DNA of 64,000 nt from Neobacillus terrae (lineage in GTDB: Bacteria > Bacillota > Bacilli > Bacillales > Cytobacillaceae). The translations under genes were made by a program, and so were the position numbers. The stretch covers positions 16,416 through 80,415 of the forward strand of contig NZ_JAAOEO010000020.1 of assembly GCF_011393025.1 (NCBI RefSeq), written 5' to 3'. Numbering within the stretch: position 1 is the stretch's first letter; the number at the start of each line of letters is the position of its first letter. The notes under the pieces were generated by a model. That model saw only the letters and a program-made list of their open reading frames with translations, was not told the origin of the DNA and did not search any database. Positions 50,917 through 60,267 of this stretch are shown in pieces.

Positions 50917-51498
50917 ATGTTAAGAAAAGCAGTAATAACCGTTTTTGCTAGTATATTAATTGGCATTGGGATAAATGGGTTTATTATTCCCATCCATCTT
51001 ATAAATGGCGGTTTCTGGGGTGTTAGTTTAATACTGCATTATTTACTTGGATTTAAGCTTGCGGTCACTTTTACATGCTTGAACTTCCCGGTTTTTATAT
51101 TTGCCGGTATGTATGATAAGGATTATTTTCTGAATGGAATAATGGGGATTACGGTTTCAAGTATTATTGTTGGATTTTTAACTCCCATTCAGCACATTGT
51201 CAATTTACCTATTTTAATAAGTGTGCTCCTTGGGGGGACATTCATTGGGATAGGTGTGGGTTTTATGCTAAGAGAGCATATTAGCCCAGGTGGAATAGAT
51301 TTACTTGCTTTAATGATTTCAAAAATGCTTTCAATTAATGTAGGTGTGGCAGTGCTTATATTGGACACAATTATTATCGGTCTTGGAGTCATCATATTAA
51401 GAGACGAAAGACTTTTATACTCGATGCTGATTGTTTCAATTGTAGGGGCAACGGCTATTATTATTACTTCTATAAAAAGTATCACAATTTATATTTAA
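50917..51498 (+). CDS. YitT family protein without DUF2179 domain
   Basis: A 193-residue membrane protein corresponding to the DUF161 part of YitT proteins (GFIIPIHLINGGFWGVSLIL, then LREHISPGGIDLLALMI and a last helix). It lacks the C-terminal soluble domain found in the paralogue at 988. Function unknown. The ATG has a weak GGGATGGTGA site. Followed by a terminator. Confidence 0.88.
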   Translation: MLRKAVITVFASILIGIGINGFIIPIHLINGGFWGVSLILHYLLGFKLAVTFTCLNFPVFIFAGMYDKDYFLNGIMGITVSSIIVGFLTPIQHIVNLPILISVLLGGTFIGIGVGFMLREHISPGGIDLLALMISKMLSINVGVAVLILDTIIIGLGVIILRDERLLYSMLIVSIVGATAIIITSIKSITIYI

Positions 51499-51503
51499 AT
51501 GAG

Positions 51504-51532
51504 AAGCGGCAGAAGCTGCTTTTTTATTTTTA
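51504..51532 (+). terminator. Rho-independent terminator
   Basis: AGCGGC-AGAA-GCTGCT followed by a T-run. Confidence 0.8.
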
Positions 51533-51705
51533 TAAGAAACCTTGAATCTGAAAGTTCTGCAACCAGTCCTAGTTGGAAAATTAAGCCTTTATTCCAGAGC
51601 TTTAAAGAGATTTCAAGATTTAGTGCGGTTAAAAAAACCTTTTATGCCTCTATTACACCCTATATAATATTAATTAGAAACATTGAAACAGAGGAAGTGC
51701 CTAGA

Positions 51706-52533
51706 ATGACAGACGTTGATAATTCAAAAAGTATCAATCTGCGCGCAGATTGTGAGAATTGTTTTGGCTTATGCTGTGTAGTATTGCCATATGCAAAATC
51801 AGCTGATTTTGCTTTTGATAAAAATGGAGGCACAGCTTGTCCAAATTTGCAGTCAGACTATCGTTGTGGAATACATAAAAACCTTCGGGAGAAAGGGTTC
51901 CGGGGTTGTACGGTATATGAATGCTTTGGTGCAGGACAAAAGGTTTCCCAAATTACTTATAAGGGAAAGGATTGGCGGCAAAATCCTGAGATAGCAAGGG
52001 AAATGTTTGAGGTATTTCCTATCATGCAGCAGCTTCATGAAATGCTTTGTTATTTAAATAAAGCGCTTGGCCTGGAAGTGACGAAGCCTATTCATGGTGA
52101 TTTGCAAAATGTCATAGAGGAGACAGAAGCGATAACGGCCTTATCACCTAAAGCAATTTTGGTCTTGGATATACCAATGCATAGAGCAAAGGTTAATGAG
52201 TTATTGCTTAAAACCAGTGAATTGGTTCGCGGAAAGGTTAAGCAAAATGGAAGGGAGTTGGCAAAAGGCAGAAGCCTGATTGGAGCAAAACTAAAGGGTG
52301 CTGACCTTAGGGGAAGCAGCTTTAGAGGGGCCCTGCTAATTGCATCAAACTTTAGTGACAGTGATATGAGATATTGTGATTTCATTGGGGCCGACTTAAG
52401 AGACGCCGATTTAAGCGGAGCCGACCTGACAGGAAGTATTTTTCTTACCCAGGCACAGATAAACTCAGCAAATGGAGATAAAAATACCAAGCTCCCGCCA
52501 TCATTATGCATTCCAGTACATTGGGTTCCATAG
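51706..52533 (+). CDS. Pentapeptide-repeat protein with Cys-rich N-domain
   Basis: A 275-residue protein. Residues 15-75 hold a cysteine cluster (CENCFGLCC, then ACP, CGIH, GCTVYEC) like YkgJ-type metal or Fe-S binding domains. Residues about 180-255 contain pentapeptide repeats (ADLRG, FRGAL, DLRDADLSGADLTG) forming a right-handed beta-helix. ATG 51706 has GAGGAAG nine bases upstream; the frame is open further back (to 51499) across the previous gene's terminator, so that part is not coding. Function unknown; pentapeptide proteins can mimic DNA. Confidence 0.85.
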   Translation: MTDVDNSKSINLRADCENCFGLCCVVLPYAKSADFAFDKNGGTACPNLQSDYRCGIHKNLREKGFRGCTVYECFGAGQKVSQITYKGKDWRQNPEIAREMFEVFPIMQQLHEMLCYLNKALGLEVTKPIHGDLQNVIEETEAITALSPKAILVLDIPMHRAKVNELLLKTSELVRGKVKQNGRELAKGRSLIGAKLKGADLRGSSFRGALLIASNFSDSDMRYCDFIGADLRDADLSGADLTGSIFLTQAQINSANGDKNTKLPPSLCIPVHWVP

Positions 52534-52575
52534 AAATTTTGATTGGACTACTTTTAGAATTTACATACAAAGGCA

Positions 52576-52618
52576 AAAAGCAATAACTCCCCTTTTTGGT
52601 GAGGTGTTGCTTTTTTTA
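52576..52618 (+). terminator. Rho-independent terminator
   Basis: AAAGCAAtAaCTCc pairs imperfectly with the TGAGGTGTTGCTTT arm, then a T-run. Confidence 0.7.
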
Positions 52619-52661
52619 TACAACTATTTACTTTTGCCACTGTGCTGCCAGCAATTCCATA

Positions 52662-53066
52662 ATGGTTGTTGTTTTACCATTGATTATATCAATTGGCTTG
52701 TTGTTCTAATTCATAGGAAAACCGATGGAAAGAGTAGGTCCTATTTGCATTTCCAATACTGCATGTTTGCCTGTTTTTACACCAGGGTTCCTGACAGCGG
52801 CAGGTAGTATTATTGCCAGTCCTTACCTGGAAGCAGTTGTGGCCAATTCAATAGACGATGAACATCGTGCCAAGATGTTTTCTATTCTTCAAGTGCTGGT
52901 TCTTCTATTTATTTCTCCAGCAGGACTAATTGGAGGCTGGGCCTACACGGCTGACCCAAGACTTCCGTTTATTTTAATGATTCTTGCTTTTACATTTAGT
53001 ATTTTATTGATAATAGAGTTAATGCGCAGGGAAGCAAAAAATATATCAATAGAAAAAGCTAGTTAA
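52662..53066 (+). pseudogene. C-terminal remnant of an MFS transporter
   Basis: The frame from 52662 reads MVVVLPLIISIGLLF, hits TAA at 52707-52709, and continues in frame FIGKPMERVGPICIS to ASPYLEAVVANSIDDEHRAKMFSIL and LIIELMRREAKN. This is the last third of an MFS permease (loop plus final helices). The N-terminal two thirds are missing, so it is a remnant. A terminator follows. Confidence 0.75.
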
Positions 53067-53078
53067 TCTGCATTCAGA

Positions 53079-53104
53079 AAGCTGTATCTGCAGCTTTTTT
53101 TCCT
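53079..53104 (+). terminator. Rho-independent terminator
   Basis: AAGCTG-TATCTG-CAGCTT followed by a T-run. Confidence 0.8.
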
Positions 53105-53145
53105 TTCACCTAAAATTTCAGAGTTTGACTAAGTGATTTTTAATA

Positions 53146-53159
53146 ATTTTTTAAAAATC
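53146..53159 (+). promoter_or_regulatory. Candidate response-regulator motif
   Basis: ATTTTTTAAAAATC, about 50 bases before the response regulator gene, recurs at 55214-55227 just after the kinase gene. Confidence 0.35.
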
Positions 53160-53209
53160 GAGGGCTATGATATAAAAGGAATAATTAATCAGGAGTACCG
53201 GAGGAAGTC

Positions 53210-53884
53210 ATGAAAATATTAATAGTTGATGATGAAAAACCCTTGGTAGAAGGGATTTCTAAAATATTAAATGAAGAAAATTATGATGTTGACACTGCTT
53301 TAAATGGATATGATGGGCTCTTACTTGCTAGGCAAAGTATTTATGATGTAATCATACTTGATATAATGCTTCCGGAGATGGATGGTTTCTCGATAGTAAA
53401 GACATTGAGAAATGAATCGATTAGGACACCTATTTTACTTTTGACAGCAAAGGATAGTGTTAAGGATAGGGTTTTGGGATTGGATTTAGGAGCAGATGAT
53501 TATTTGATTAAGCCTTTTGCCGGGGCTGAACTTTTAGCTCGAATACGGGTCCTTTTGCGCGGAAAAGGAGATCAGACAGATACTGAACTGGTTTATGGAC
53601 CTATTAATATAAACAGCATTGAGCACGATGGCTATGTTTATAGTAAAAAGTTAAATTTAACAGTAAAGGAATATTCCTTATTGGAGTTTTTCATACTGAA
53701 TAAGGAACAAATTTTGCTGCGGGATCAAATTTTTAATCGAATTTGGGGTTTTAATTCCGAAGCAGGATTAAGTGTTGTTGATGTATATGTACACCATCTC
53801 CGAAAAAAGCTGGCTCCGTTTCATATAGATCACTGGATTAGAACAGTACGAGGAATTGGGTTCATGCTAAAGGAGATGAATTGA
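53210..53884 (+). CDS. OmpR-family response regulator
   Basis: A 224-residue regulator. The receiver domain has acidic residues VDDEK at the start, phospho-acceptor Asp51 in LDIMLPEMDG and Lys101 in LIKPF. The C-terminal winged helix (LTVKEYSLLEFFILNKEQILLRDQIF, VYVHHLRKKL, VRGIGFML) is of the OmpR/PhoB type. RBS GGAGG precedes the ATG. It is directly followed by the kinase gene (stop TGA then TTG). Signal unknown. Confidence 0.95.
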   Translation: MKILIVDDEKPLVEGISKILNEENYDVDTALNGYDGLLLARQSIYDVIILDIMLPEMDGFSIVKTLRNESIRTPILLLTAKDSVKDRVLGLDLGADDYLIKPFAGAELLARIRVLLRGKGDQTDTELVYGPININSIEHDGYVYSKKLNLTVKEYSLLEFFILNKEQILLRDQIFNRIWGFNSEAGLSVVDVYVHHLRKKLAPFHIDHWIRTVRGIGFMLKEMN

Positions 53885-55150
53885 TTGTTCCGCAAAACTA
53901 AAATCCAACTCGTTTTACTCTTTACTCTCGTTTTCTTTTTGATTTTAAGTATTTTGGGTATTAGTCTTTATTTATATATGCACAAAGTTTCTTTTAACAC
54001 CATTGATGATAAATTAAGACATAAGGAAAGGTTCCTTCTTCATAATACCAATGATGAATTTACTGATGAAAACGAAAGGGAATCAGAAAGAAAGGTTTCT
54101 TATTTATTCTGGGGTAAAGACGGAAAGATCCTGTTTAGTGATCCAAAGAATGCTTTTTTTAAAAATGAGATTTCCTCTTTAACGCCAAAGATAAAAGATA
54201 AGAAGATTCGTACACAAACAGTTAATGGTCACTCCTATCGGATCCTTACACATCCCATACAGGGACATGAACTTAAAAGCTACCCAGCAGCTGGATATGT
54301 TCAGCTCGTTTATAATATTGACCCCGAAGTAAGTGTTCTTCAAAAACTGCTGATATTAATCGGAGTGGGATGTGCATTTGGACTGCTGTTATCCTTTTTT
54401 GTTGGTTTGTTTTTAGCGAATAGAGCGCTAATTCCAATTGAAAGGTCTTGGGAGAAGCAAGCGCAGTTTGTAGGTGATGCTTCACACGAACTCCGGACCC
54501 CTCTCGCTGTTATACAAACACATATAGAACTGCTTTTTCGGCATCCTGCCAATACAATTGAGCAAGAAAGTACCACAATATTTAAAGGGCTGGCCGAGGT
54601 TAAACGCCTTAGCCGCCTCGTTGAGGACTTACTGACATTGGCAAGAGCAGACTCAAACGAACAGCTTATTAATCCGGAATTATTTTTAATAGACGGGCTT
54701 CTGCGAAATATAGTAGAGCAGTTTGAGCCGATTGCTGACATTAAGGGTATCAAAATTGAAAAAGATATAGAAGACAATATCCTTTATTTTGGTGATAAAG
54801 CACGAATTCATCAGCTAGTAGTCATTTTATTGGATAATGCTTTAAAATACACTAAGCCAAATGGGCAATTATTAATTACTTCTAAAAAGGATGGCAGTGG
54901 CCTAAGAATAAACATAGAAGATACAGGGAGCGGGATACCTGTAAAAGATTTACCTTTTATATTTGATCGCTTTTACCGAAGTGACAAGGATAGAACAAAA
55001 GAAACTGGTGGAACCGGGCTTGGTTTGTCTATTGCCAAATGGATTGCAGAGGCTCATGGAGGGCAGATATCTGCAGAAAGCAGGCTAAATGAAGGAAGCA
55101 GGTTTACTATTAAACTTCCCATAAAGAATCATTTACCTAAACTCACCTGA
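53885..55150 (+). CDS. Sensor histidine kinase
   Basis: A 421-residue membrane kinase with two helices (about residues 8-31 and 155-178) flanking an extracytoplasmic sensor of about 120 residues that includes SYLFWGKDGKILFSD. The dimerisation domain has His201 in ASHELRTPLA; the ATP domain has ILLDNALKY (N box), DTGSGIP (G1), FDRFYR (F box) and GGTGLGLSI (G2). TTG start directly after the regulator stop, with AAGGAG 10 bases upstream, so the two are coupled. The sensed signal is unknown. Confidence 0.94.
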   Translation: MFRKTKIQLVLLFTLVFFLILSILGISLYLYMHKVSFNTIDDKLRHKERFLLHNTNDEFTDENERESERKVSYLFWGKDGKILFSDPKNAFFKNEISSLTPKIKDKKIRTQTVNGHSYRILTHPIQGHELKSYPAAGYVQLVYNIDPEVSVLQKLLILIGVGCAFGLLLSFFVGLFLANRALIPIERSWEKQAQFVGDASHELRTPLAVIQTHIELLFRHPANTIEQESTTIFKGLAEVKRLSRLVEDLLTLARADSNEQLINPELFLIDGLLRNIVEQFEPIADIKGIKIEKDIEDNILYFGDKARIHQLVVILLDNALKYTKPNGQLLITSKKDGSGLRINIEDTGSGIPVKDLPFIFDRFYRSDKDRTKETGGTGLGLSIAKWIAEAHGGQISAESRLNEGSRFTIKLPIKNHLPKLT

Positions 55151-55164
55151 AGGTGGGTTTTTTA
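55142..55164 (+). terminator. Terminator of the two-component operon
   Basis: CTCACC-TGAA-GGTGGG (one G-T pair) followed by TTTTTT; the TGA stop of the kinase lies in the loop. Confidence 0.8.
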
Positions 55165-55726
55165 ATATGTGGATCTTTTTAAGAAAAAAAACAATTTTAT
55201 ATTGTTTTAAAAGATTTTTTAAAAATCTTTAAGTAAAGTAAAGGGCAAAGGATAGGAGGAAAAACAATATGGTTAAAATGGGATCTAAAACCTTATGACA
55301 TCTCCTTTTTTGTTTATTGGTTGTGTGTGGTAATCTTCCAATTCCACGATTAAAGGGATGTCATTCTTGTTTTTATAAAGTTTTTGCATTAGACAAAACT
55401 AAACAATTCTTATGACCAAATTTTCGCAAGACTTAAGTTAGTTATTTACTATTTGGCAGACTGGCCTTTTTATTAATTGGCCTGTTGGCAGCAACCGGCT
55501 GGAAAGCATACAAGACCTACAGAGTGGCAAAGGTAAAAGGCAGATGATTAGGGAAAGTTTTTTAGCAAAAGATTATCTAAATCTATTAACATGCAAGGTA
55601 TAGGGTTAATTCCTATACTTTTTTTAATTACAAAATCAGTTATTTTAAATAGCAATCTTTATAATAGATGGTATAAAGAAAAAAATAGATTCATAATGGG
55701 AATTTACGGTTTTTTGGGGGATGGAC
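55165..55726. other. Gene-free stretch with palindrome and remnant
   Basis: 55210-55230 is a 21-bp near-perfect palindrome (AAAGATTTTT/AAAAATCTTT) containing the motif seen at 53146. AGGAGGAAAAACAAT-ATG at about 55255-55272 begins a frame that stops after nine codons; downstream, without a start, FGRLAFLLIGLLAATGWKAY (about 55452-55512) looks like the tail of a lost small membrane protein. Confidence 0.45.
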
Positions 55727-56464
55727 ATGGCGATAACACTAACCATGTTATTTTTAGGAACGCTATTAGGATTTATTGGTGCCGGAGGCTCTGGCTTTAT
55801 TATTGCCATTTTAACAGTTCTTTTTAAAGTGCCTATTCACACATCATTAGGAACTTCACTGGCGGCAATGGTGTTTACAACCATGTCGGGAGCTTACAGC
55901 CACTATCGTCAGGGAAACATTGATGTAAAAACAGGATTAACTGTCGGTCTTTTTGGCGCTTTTACCGCTTATTTAGGATCCAGAATTGCCGGCCTGATTC
56001 CAGTTCAATCCTTACACTGGTTAACGGCGGGAATGCTGTTTTTGTCTGCTGTAATGCTTGTGATCCGTTTATTTATAGTGAAAAAAATAACAGATAAAGA
56101 AACTAGTGAAACGGCTTCTCGCGGAATTCTCATAATGAAAACTGCAATCGTTGGAATTGCCTCCGGTATTTTATCCGGTACGTTCGGCATTGGCTCGGCA
56201 CCTTTTATTCAGCTGGGATTGATTGTCATTATAGGCCTCTCTGTACAAAAATCAGTTGGGACAACCATGCTTGTTATTTTGCCAATCGCTTTAGCGGGCG
56301 GAACCGGCTATTATTTTGAAGGATACTTTAACTTCACTTTATTACTGCAGGTATTGGCGGGTACAATGATTGGTTCTTATATAGGTGCTAAGTTTACAAA
56401 CTTTGTTCCAGTGGGAATCTTAAAAAGCGCTATGGTGCTGACACCCCTTATAACATTTAAGTAA
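55727..56464 (+). CDS. TSUP (TauE/SafE) family permease
   Basis: A 245-residue membrane protein with about eight helices in two repeats: LGFIGAGGSGFIIAIL and SGILSGTFGIGSAPFIQLGLI are the twin G-rich TSUP motifs; HTSLGTSLAAM and SVGTTMLVILP match the second conserved region. Members export sulfite or sulfoacetate-like compounds or other organic anions. ATG 55727 follows GGGGG; an ATG six bases earlier is too close to that site. Monocistronic. Confidence 0.9.
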   Translation: MAITLTMLFLGTLLGFIGAGGSGFIIAILTVLFKVPIHTSLGTSLAAMVFTTMSGAYSHYRQGNIDVKTGLTVGLFGAFTAYLGSRIAGLIPVQSLHWLTAGMLFLSAVMLVIRLFIVKKITDKETSETASRGILIMKTAIVGIASGILSGTFGIGSAPFIQLGLIVIIGLSVQKSVGTTMLVILPIALAGGTGYYFEGYFNFTLLLQVLAGTMIGSYIGAKFTNFVPVGILKSAMVLTPLITFK

Positions 56465-56632
56465 GCAGTCCTGTTGCTGCTTGCTTTTTTTAATTACTAA
56501 ACTTATTAATTTGTTTAAAACACTTGTGAATTAAATGAAAGTTTACTAACATTTAGAAGGTATGTCCAAAGGTTACTTTAAACTTAAAAACTAAATCTTT
56601 TTAACATATTTTTTAGAAAGAAGGAAAGTTTC

Positions 56633-58333
56633 ATGACTTCGTCTATGATGACAAAAAATGTAGTTGAAACAAAATTAAGAGGAAGAGATATTCTTTCCAA
56701 CCCTTTTATGAATAAGGGTGTTGCTTTCTCAAAACGTGAAAGAGAGCAGCTTGGATTACACGGTTTATTGCCTACGCAGGTTCTAAGCCTTGATGAACAA
56801 GCAGAAAGAGCATATGAGCAATATTCCGCTCAACCTAGCAATATTCGAAAAAATGGCCTCCTGTATGATTTATATAACCGTAACGTTGTCCTGTTTTACC
56901 GATTGCTTAAGGATCACTTAAGTGAAATGCTTCCAATTATCTACACTCCAACTGTTGGTGAAGCGATTCAGAAGTATTCACACGAATATCGCCGGCCTGG
57001 TGGCCTTTACTTATCTATTGAAGATACAAAGGGAATGGAAATGGCTTTTAAAAATTTAGGAAAGCCAAGGGACGGTATTGATTTAATTGTTGTCACTGAT
57101 TCCGAAAGTATTCTGGGAATCGGGGACCAGGGAATTGGCGGCATAAACATCGCCATTGGTAAATTGGCTGTATATACAGCAGCTGCTGGAATTGATCCTA
57201 GCCGCGTGCTTCCTATTGTGCTGGATGTCGGAACAAATAATCAGGATTTAATAAATGATCCATTATATATTGGAAATAAGTTCGGCCGCGTTCGCGGAAA
57301 GCGATACGATGATTTTATCGAAATGTTTGTAAACACTTTAAAAAAATTCTTCCCTGAAGTATTGCTTCACTGGGAAGACCTTGGTAATGTTAATGCCCGC
57401 AATATTATTGAGAAATACGGAGATAAACTTCTTACTTTTAATGATGATATTCAGGGTACGGGTGCGGTTACTTTAGCAGCGGTAATGTCGGCATTAGAGG
57501 TTACTGGTACTCCTCTAAAAGATCAGCGCATCGTTGTTTTTGGTCCTGGTGCTGCAGGTATTGGCAATGCTGATCAAATTGCAGAGGCAATGCTTTTAGA
57601 AGGTGTTTCAAAAGAAGAGGCATACGACCGTTTTTGGGCTGTTGACTACCGTGGTTTGTTAACAGATGATATTTCAGATGTCCTGAAATTCCAAATGCCT
57701 TATACCAGGAAAGCGGAAGAAGTTAAAGACTGGGATAGGAATGAAGATGGTATTATCCCATTATTAGAGGTTGTAAAAAGAGTAAAACCTACCATCCTTA
57801 TTGGAACCTCTGGACAGGCAGGGGCTTTTTCAGAGGAAGTCGTGAAAGAGATGGCAAAACATGTTGATCGTCCTATTATTATGCCTATGTCCAACCCAAC
57901 TCCGTTAGCAGAGGCGGTACCTGCGGATTTAATCAATTGGACAGAGGGTAAGGCTTTAATTGCGACAGGCAGCCCGTTCGGAAACGTTGAATATAGCGGT
58001 ATCTCTTATGAAATTGGCCAGTCAAACAATGCCTTTGTCTTTCCAGGCTTAGGTCTTGGAGCTATTGTAGCAAAGGCAGAAATTATCTCAAAAGGTATGC
58101 ATTCAGCCGCTGCAAATGCAGTTGCCAGATTATCAGACAGCAGTACTCTTGGTGCATCTCTCCTTCCTTCCATTAATCAGTTGGTGGAAGTTTCAAAAAT
58201 AGTTGCTATTGAAGTGGCAAAAACAGCTATTGCAGAAGGAATAGCAAAGGCAAATATTTCTGATGTAGAAAGAGCAGTAGAAAATTCAATGTGGAAGCCA
58301 GAATATAAAGAGATTACTAGTATTGCTATGTAA
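56633..58333 (+). CDS. maeA: NAD-dependent malic enzyme
   Basis: A 566-residue oxidative decarboxylase making pyruvate from malate. Typical large malic enzyme motifs: YTPTVGEAIQKYSHEYRRPGG near residue 105, VVTDSESILGIGDQGIGG near residue 162, TFNDDIQGTGAVTLA near residue 265, the Rossmann VFGPGAAGIGNADQI near residue 303 and NPTPLAEA near residue 421. Length fits the sfcA/MaeA type rather than the short YtsJ type. AGAAGGA precedes the ATG. Own terminator. Symbol follows family similarity; NAD or NADP preference is not shown by the sequence alone. Confidence 0.92.
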   Translation: MTSSMMTKNVVETKLRGRDILSNPFMNKGVAFSKREREQLGLHGLLPTQVLSLDEQAERAYEQYSAQPSNIRKNGLLYDLYNRNVVLFYRLLKDHLSEMLPIIYTPTVGEAIQKYSHEYRRPGGLYLSIEDTKGMEMAFKNLGKPRDGIDLIVVTDSESILGIGDQGIGGINIAIGKLAVYTAAAGIDPSRVLPIVLDVGTNNQDLINDPLYIGNKFGRVRGKRYDDFIEMFVNTLKKFFPEVLLHWEDLGNVNARNIIEKYGDKLLTFNDDIQGTGAVTLAAVMSALEVTGTPLKDQRIVVFGPGAAGIGNADQIAEAMLLEGVSKEEAYDRFWAVDYRGLLTDDISDVLKFQMPYTRKAEEVKDWDRNEDGIIPLLEVVKRVKPTILIGTSGQAGAFSEEVVKEMAKHVDRPIIMPMSNPTPLAEAVPADLINWTEGKALIATGSPFGNVEYSGISYEIGQSNNAFVFPGLGLGAIVAKAEIISKGMHSAAANAVARLSDSSTLGASLLPSINQLVEVSKIVAIEVAKTAIAEGIAKANISDVERAVENSMWKPEYKEITSIAM

Positions 58334-58346
58334 ATATAAGGTGGAG

Positions 58347-58373
58347 AGGCTTGCTTTGGCAGGCCTTTTTTCT
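58347..58373 (+). terminator. Terminator of maeA
   Basis: AGGCTTGC-TTT-GGCAGGCCT with a T-run. Confidence 0.82.
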
Positions 58374-58475
58374 TATTCTACTTAATTAAATCGGTTTGGT
58401 TGTAATCTGTTTTATTTATTGCAATAATTAGAAAATAATTTAATAGTAGAAAACACATCTTATGGGGGGATCAAT

Positions 58476-59735
58476 TTGGCTAATATTAAATCGGCAATTA
58501 TTGTCGGTGGTGGAATTGGCGGGCTTGTGACTGCGCTTAAACTTCACCGCGTTGGTGTGTCGGTTCGGGTATTTGAAAGTGTAGAGACCATAAAAGCACT
58601 GGGAGTTGGTATTAATTTACTACCTCATGCAGTCAAAGTTTTGACAGAATTAGGGTTGGCGGAGGAGCTGGAAAAAACAGGCCTGCCTACAGCAGAACTC
58701 ATGTATGTAAATAAATTTGGCCAGGAAATTTGGCAGGAACCTAGAGGAATAGGTGCCGGATATCATTGGCCTCAATATTCGGTACACCGGGGACGACTGC
58801 AAATGCTCTTGCTGAAGGCTGTTAAAGAACAGTTAGAGGATGATGCTGTTTTCACAGGGCATCATTTAAAATCCTTTCAAACGTTTGGTGATTTAGTGAA
58901 GGCTCAGTTTGAAAACCGTAAAACGGGGGAGGGCCTTGGCACATATAGTGCAGACATACTGATTGCAGCTGACAGCATTCATTCTGTTGTCCGGAAGTTC
59001 TATTATCCAGATGAAGGGCTTCCTAAATTCAGCGGGCGAATTTTATGGAGAGGGATAACAGAGTCAGATCCCTTCTTAACTGCAAAATCTATGATTATGG
59101 CCGGATATCAGGATCAAAAGTTTGTAGCCTATCCAGTTTGTCCTGACACTGCAAAAACAGGCAGTTCTTTGGTTAACTGGATTGCTGAGCTGGCAGTTCC
59201 AGACCAAATGCCTTCACGTGCAGATTGGAATCGTAAAATCGAAAAAGAAAAGTTTGCGCCTTATTTTGATACGTGGGATTTTGGCTGGCTAAATGTTCCT
59301 AAGCTAATAAAAGAGACAGATTCCGTTTATGAATTTCCAATGGTGGACCGGGATCCACTGCCTCAATGGAGCTTCGGACGAGTGACCTTGCTTGGAGATG
59401 CTGCGCATCCAATGTATCCAATAGGATCGAATGGCGCTTCACAGGCTATTCTTGATGCTGATGCATTAGGAGAGGCAATTTTGGAACAGTCTGATGCAGA
59501 ACTGGCATTGAAGGCTTATGAGGATGCGAGGCTCGAACCTACCACAAATATCGTGATGGCAAATAGAAAAAATGGTCCTGAGATTGTCATGCAAATCGTT
59601 GAAGAACGTTCACCAAATGGGTTTAATAATTTAGCAGATGTTATTTCTCAAAAAGAACTCGAACACCTATCTAATAAATACAAGCAAATAGCAGGATTTG
59701 ACCGAGAAAAATTAAACAGTAAGGCAGGAGTTTAA
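58476..59735 (+). CDS. FAD-dependent aromatic monooxygenase
   Basis: A 419-residue class A flavoprotein hydroxylase. AIIVGGGIGGLVTALKL is the FAD-binding GxGxxG, ADILIAADSIHSVVRK the conserved D-G-like middle motif, and VTLLGDAAHPMYPIGSNGASQAILDADAL the GD motif near the FAD ribityl chain. These enzymes hydroxylate aromatic acids using NAD(P)H and oxygen (salicylate or 2-polyprenylphenol-like). TTG start with GGGGGGA upstream. Followed after two bases by a Dabb-family gene, forming an operon. Confidence 0.9.
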   Translation: MANIKSAIIVGGGIGGLVTALKLHRVGVSVRVFESVETIKALGVGINLLPHAVKVLTELGLAEELEKTGLPTAELMYVNKFGQEIWQEPRGIGAGYHWPQYSVHRGRLQMLLLKAVKEQLEDDAVFTGHHLKSFQTFGDLVKAQFENRKTGEGLGTYSADILIAADSIHSVVRKFYYPDEGLPKFSGRILWRGITESDPFLTAKSMIMAGYQDQKFVAYPVCPDTAKTGSSLVNWIAELAVPDQMPSRADWNRKIEKEKFAPYFDTWDFGWLNVPKLIKETDSVYEFPMVDRDPLPQWSFGRVTLLGDAAHPMYPIGSNGASQAILDADALGEAILEQSDAELALKAYEDARLEPTTNIVMANRKNGPEIVMQIVEERSPNGFNNLADVISQKELEHLSNKYKQIAGFDREKLNSKAGV

Positions 59736-59737
59736 GA

Positions 59738-60034
59738 ATGGTAGAACATATGGTTTTGTTGAAATTTTCACCATCCACTACAAACGAGCAAAAGGAAGAG
59801 GTAATTCACCGAACATTACTGTTAAAGGAACAGATTCCTGGTATTGTAGACATACAGCAGGGCTTTAATTTTTCATCCAGAAGCCAGGGGTTTGAAATGG
59901 GATTGACCGTCCGTTTTGAAGATAAATCTTCTTTGGAAAACTATGGTCCGCATCCCGCGCATCAGGCGGTTTTCAATTTTTTGAAGGAGATTGGCCTGGT
60001 TGACCTTATTATTGTTGATTTTGTTATTAATTAA
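59738..60034 (+). CDS. Dabb (stress-responsive A/B barrel) protein
   Basis: A 98-residue dimeric alpha-beta barrel domain. MVEHMVLLKFSPSTTNEQ, GFNFSSRSQGFEMGLTVRF and YGPHPAHQAVFNFL match the Dabb pattern, with the histidine-containing H-P-x-H-Q segment. Members include small degradation or stress proteins of aromatic catabolism. The ATG has CAGGAG upstream and begins two bases after the monooxygenase stop, so a linked role is likely. Confidence 0.9.
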   Translation: MVEHMVLLKFSPSTTNEQKEEVIHRTLLLKEQIPGIVDIQQGFNFSSRSQGFEMGLTVRFEDKSSLENYGPHPAHQAVFNFLKEIGLVDLIIVDFVIN

Positions 60035-60267
60035 TATTTTTTTAGAGGTCCACTTTAATGCTTAAACGCGTTTTGGCGTATATGTAAATTATCAGTAACT
60101 ATCCCTTTATTAACTTTTATGGAGGCAGGACGATCGGTTAATAAATACCATGTTAGTCTTTATTATCCATTCACTAAATTGACAGATTCGTTTATTATAA
60201 TAAAGAAATCAGGATTACATGGCCCATCGCCTACTTAGATGGTTAAGAGGGAAAGGATGACCACAAA

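Noticed and set aside
51499..51705. N-terminal extension of the pentapeptide protein
   Set aside because: It runs through the terminator of the previous gene; ATG 51706 has a suitable ribosome site.
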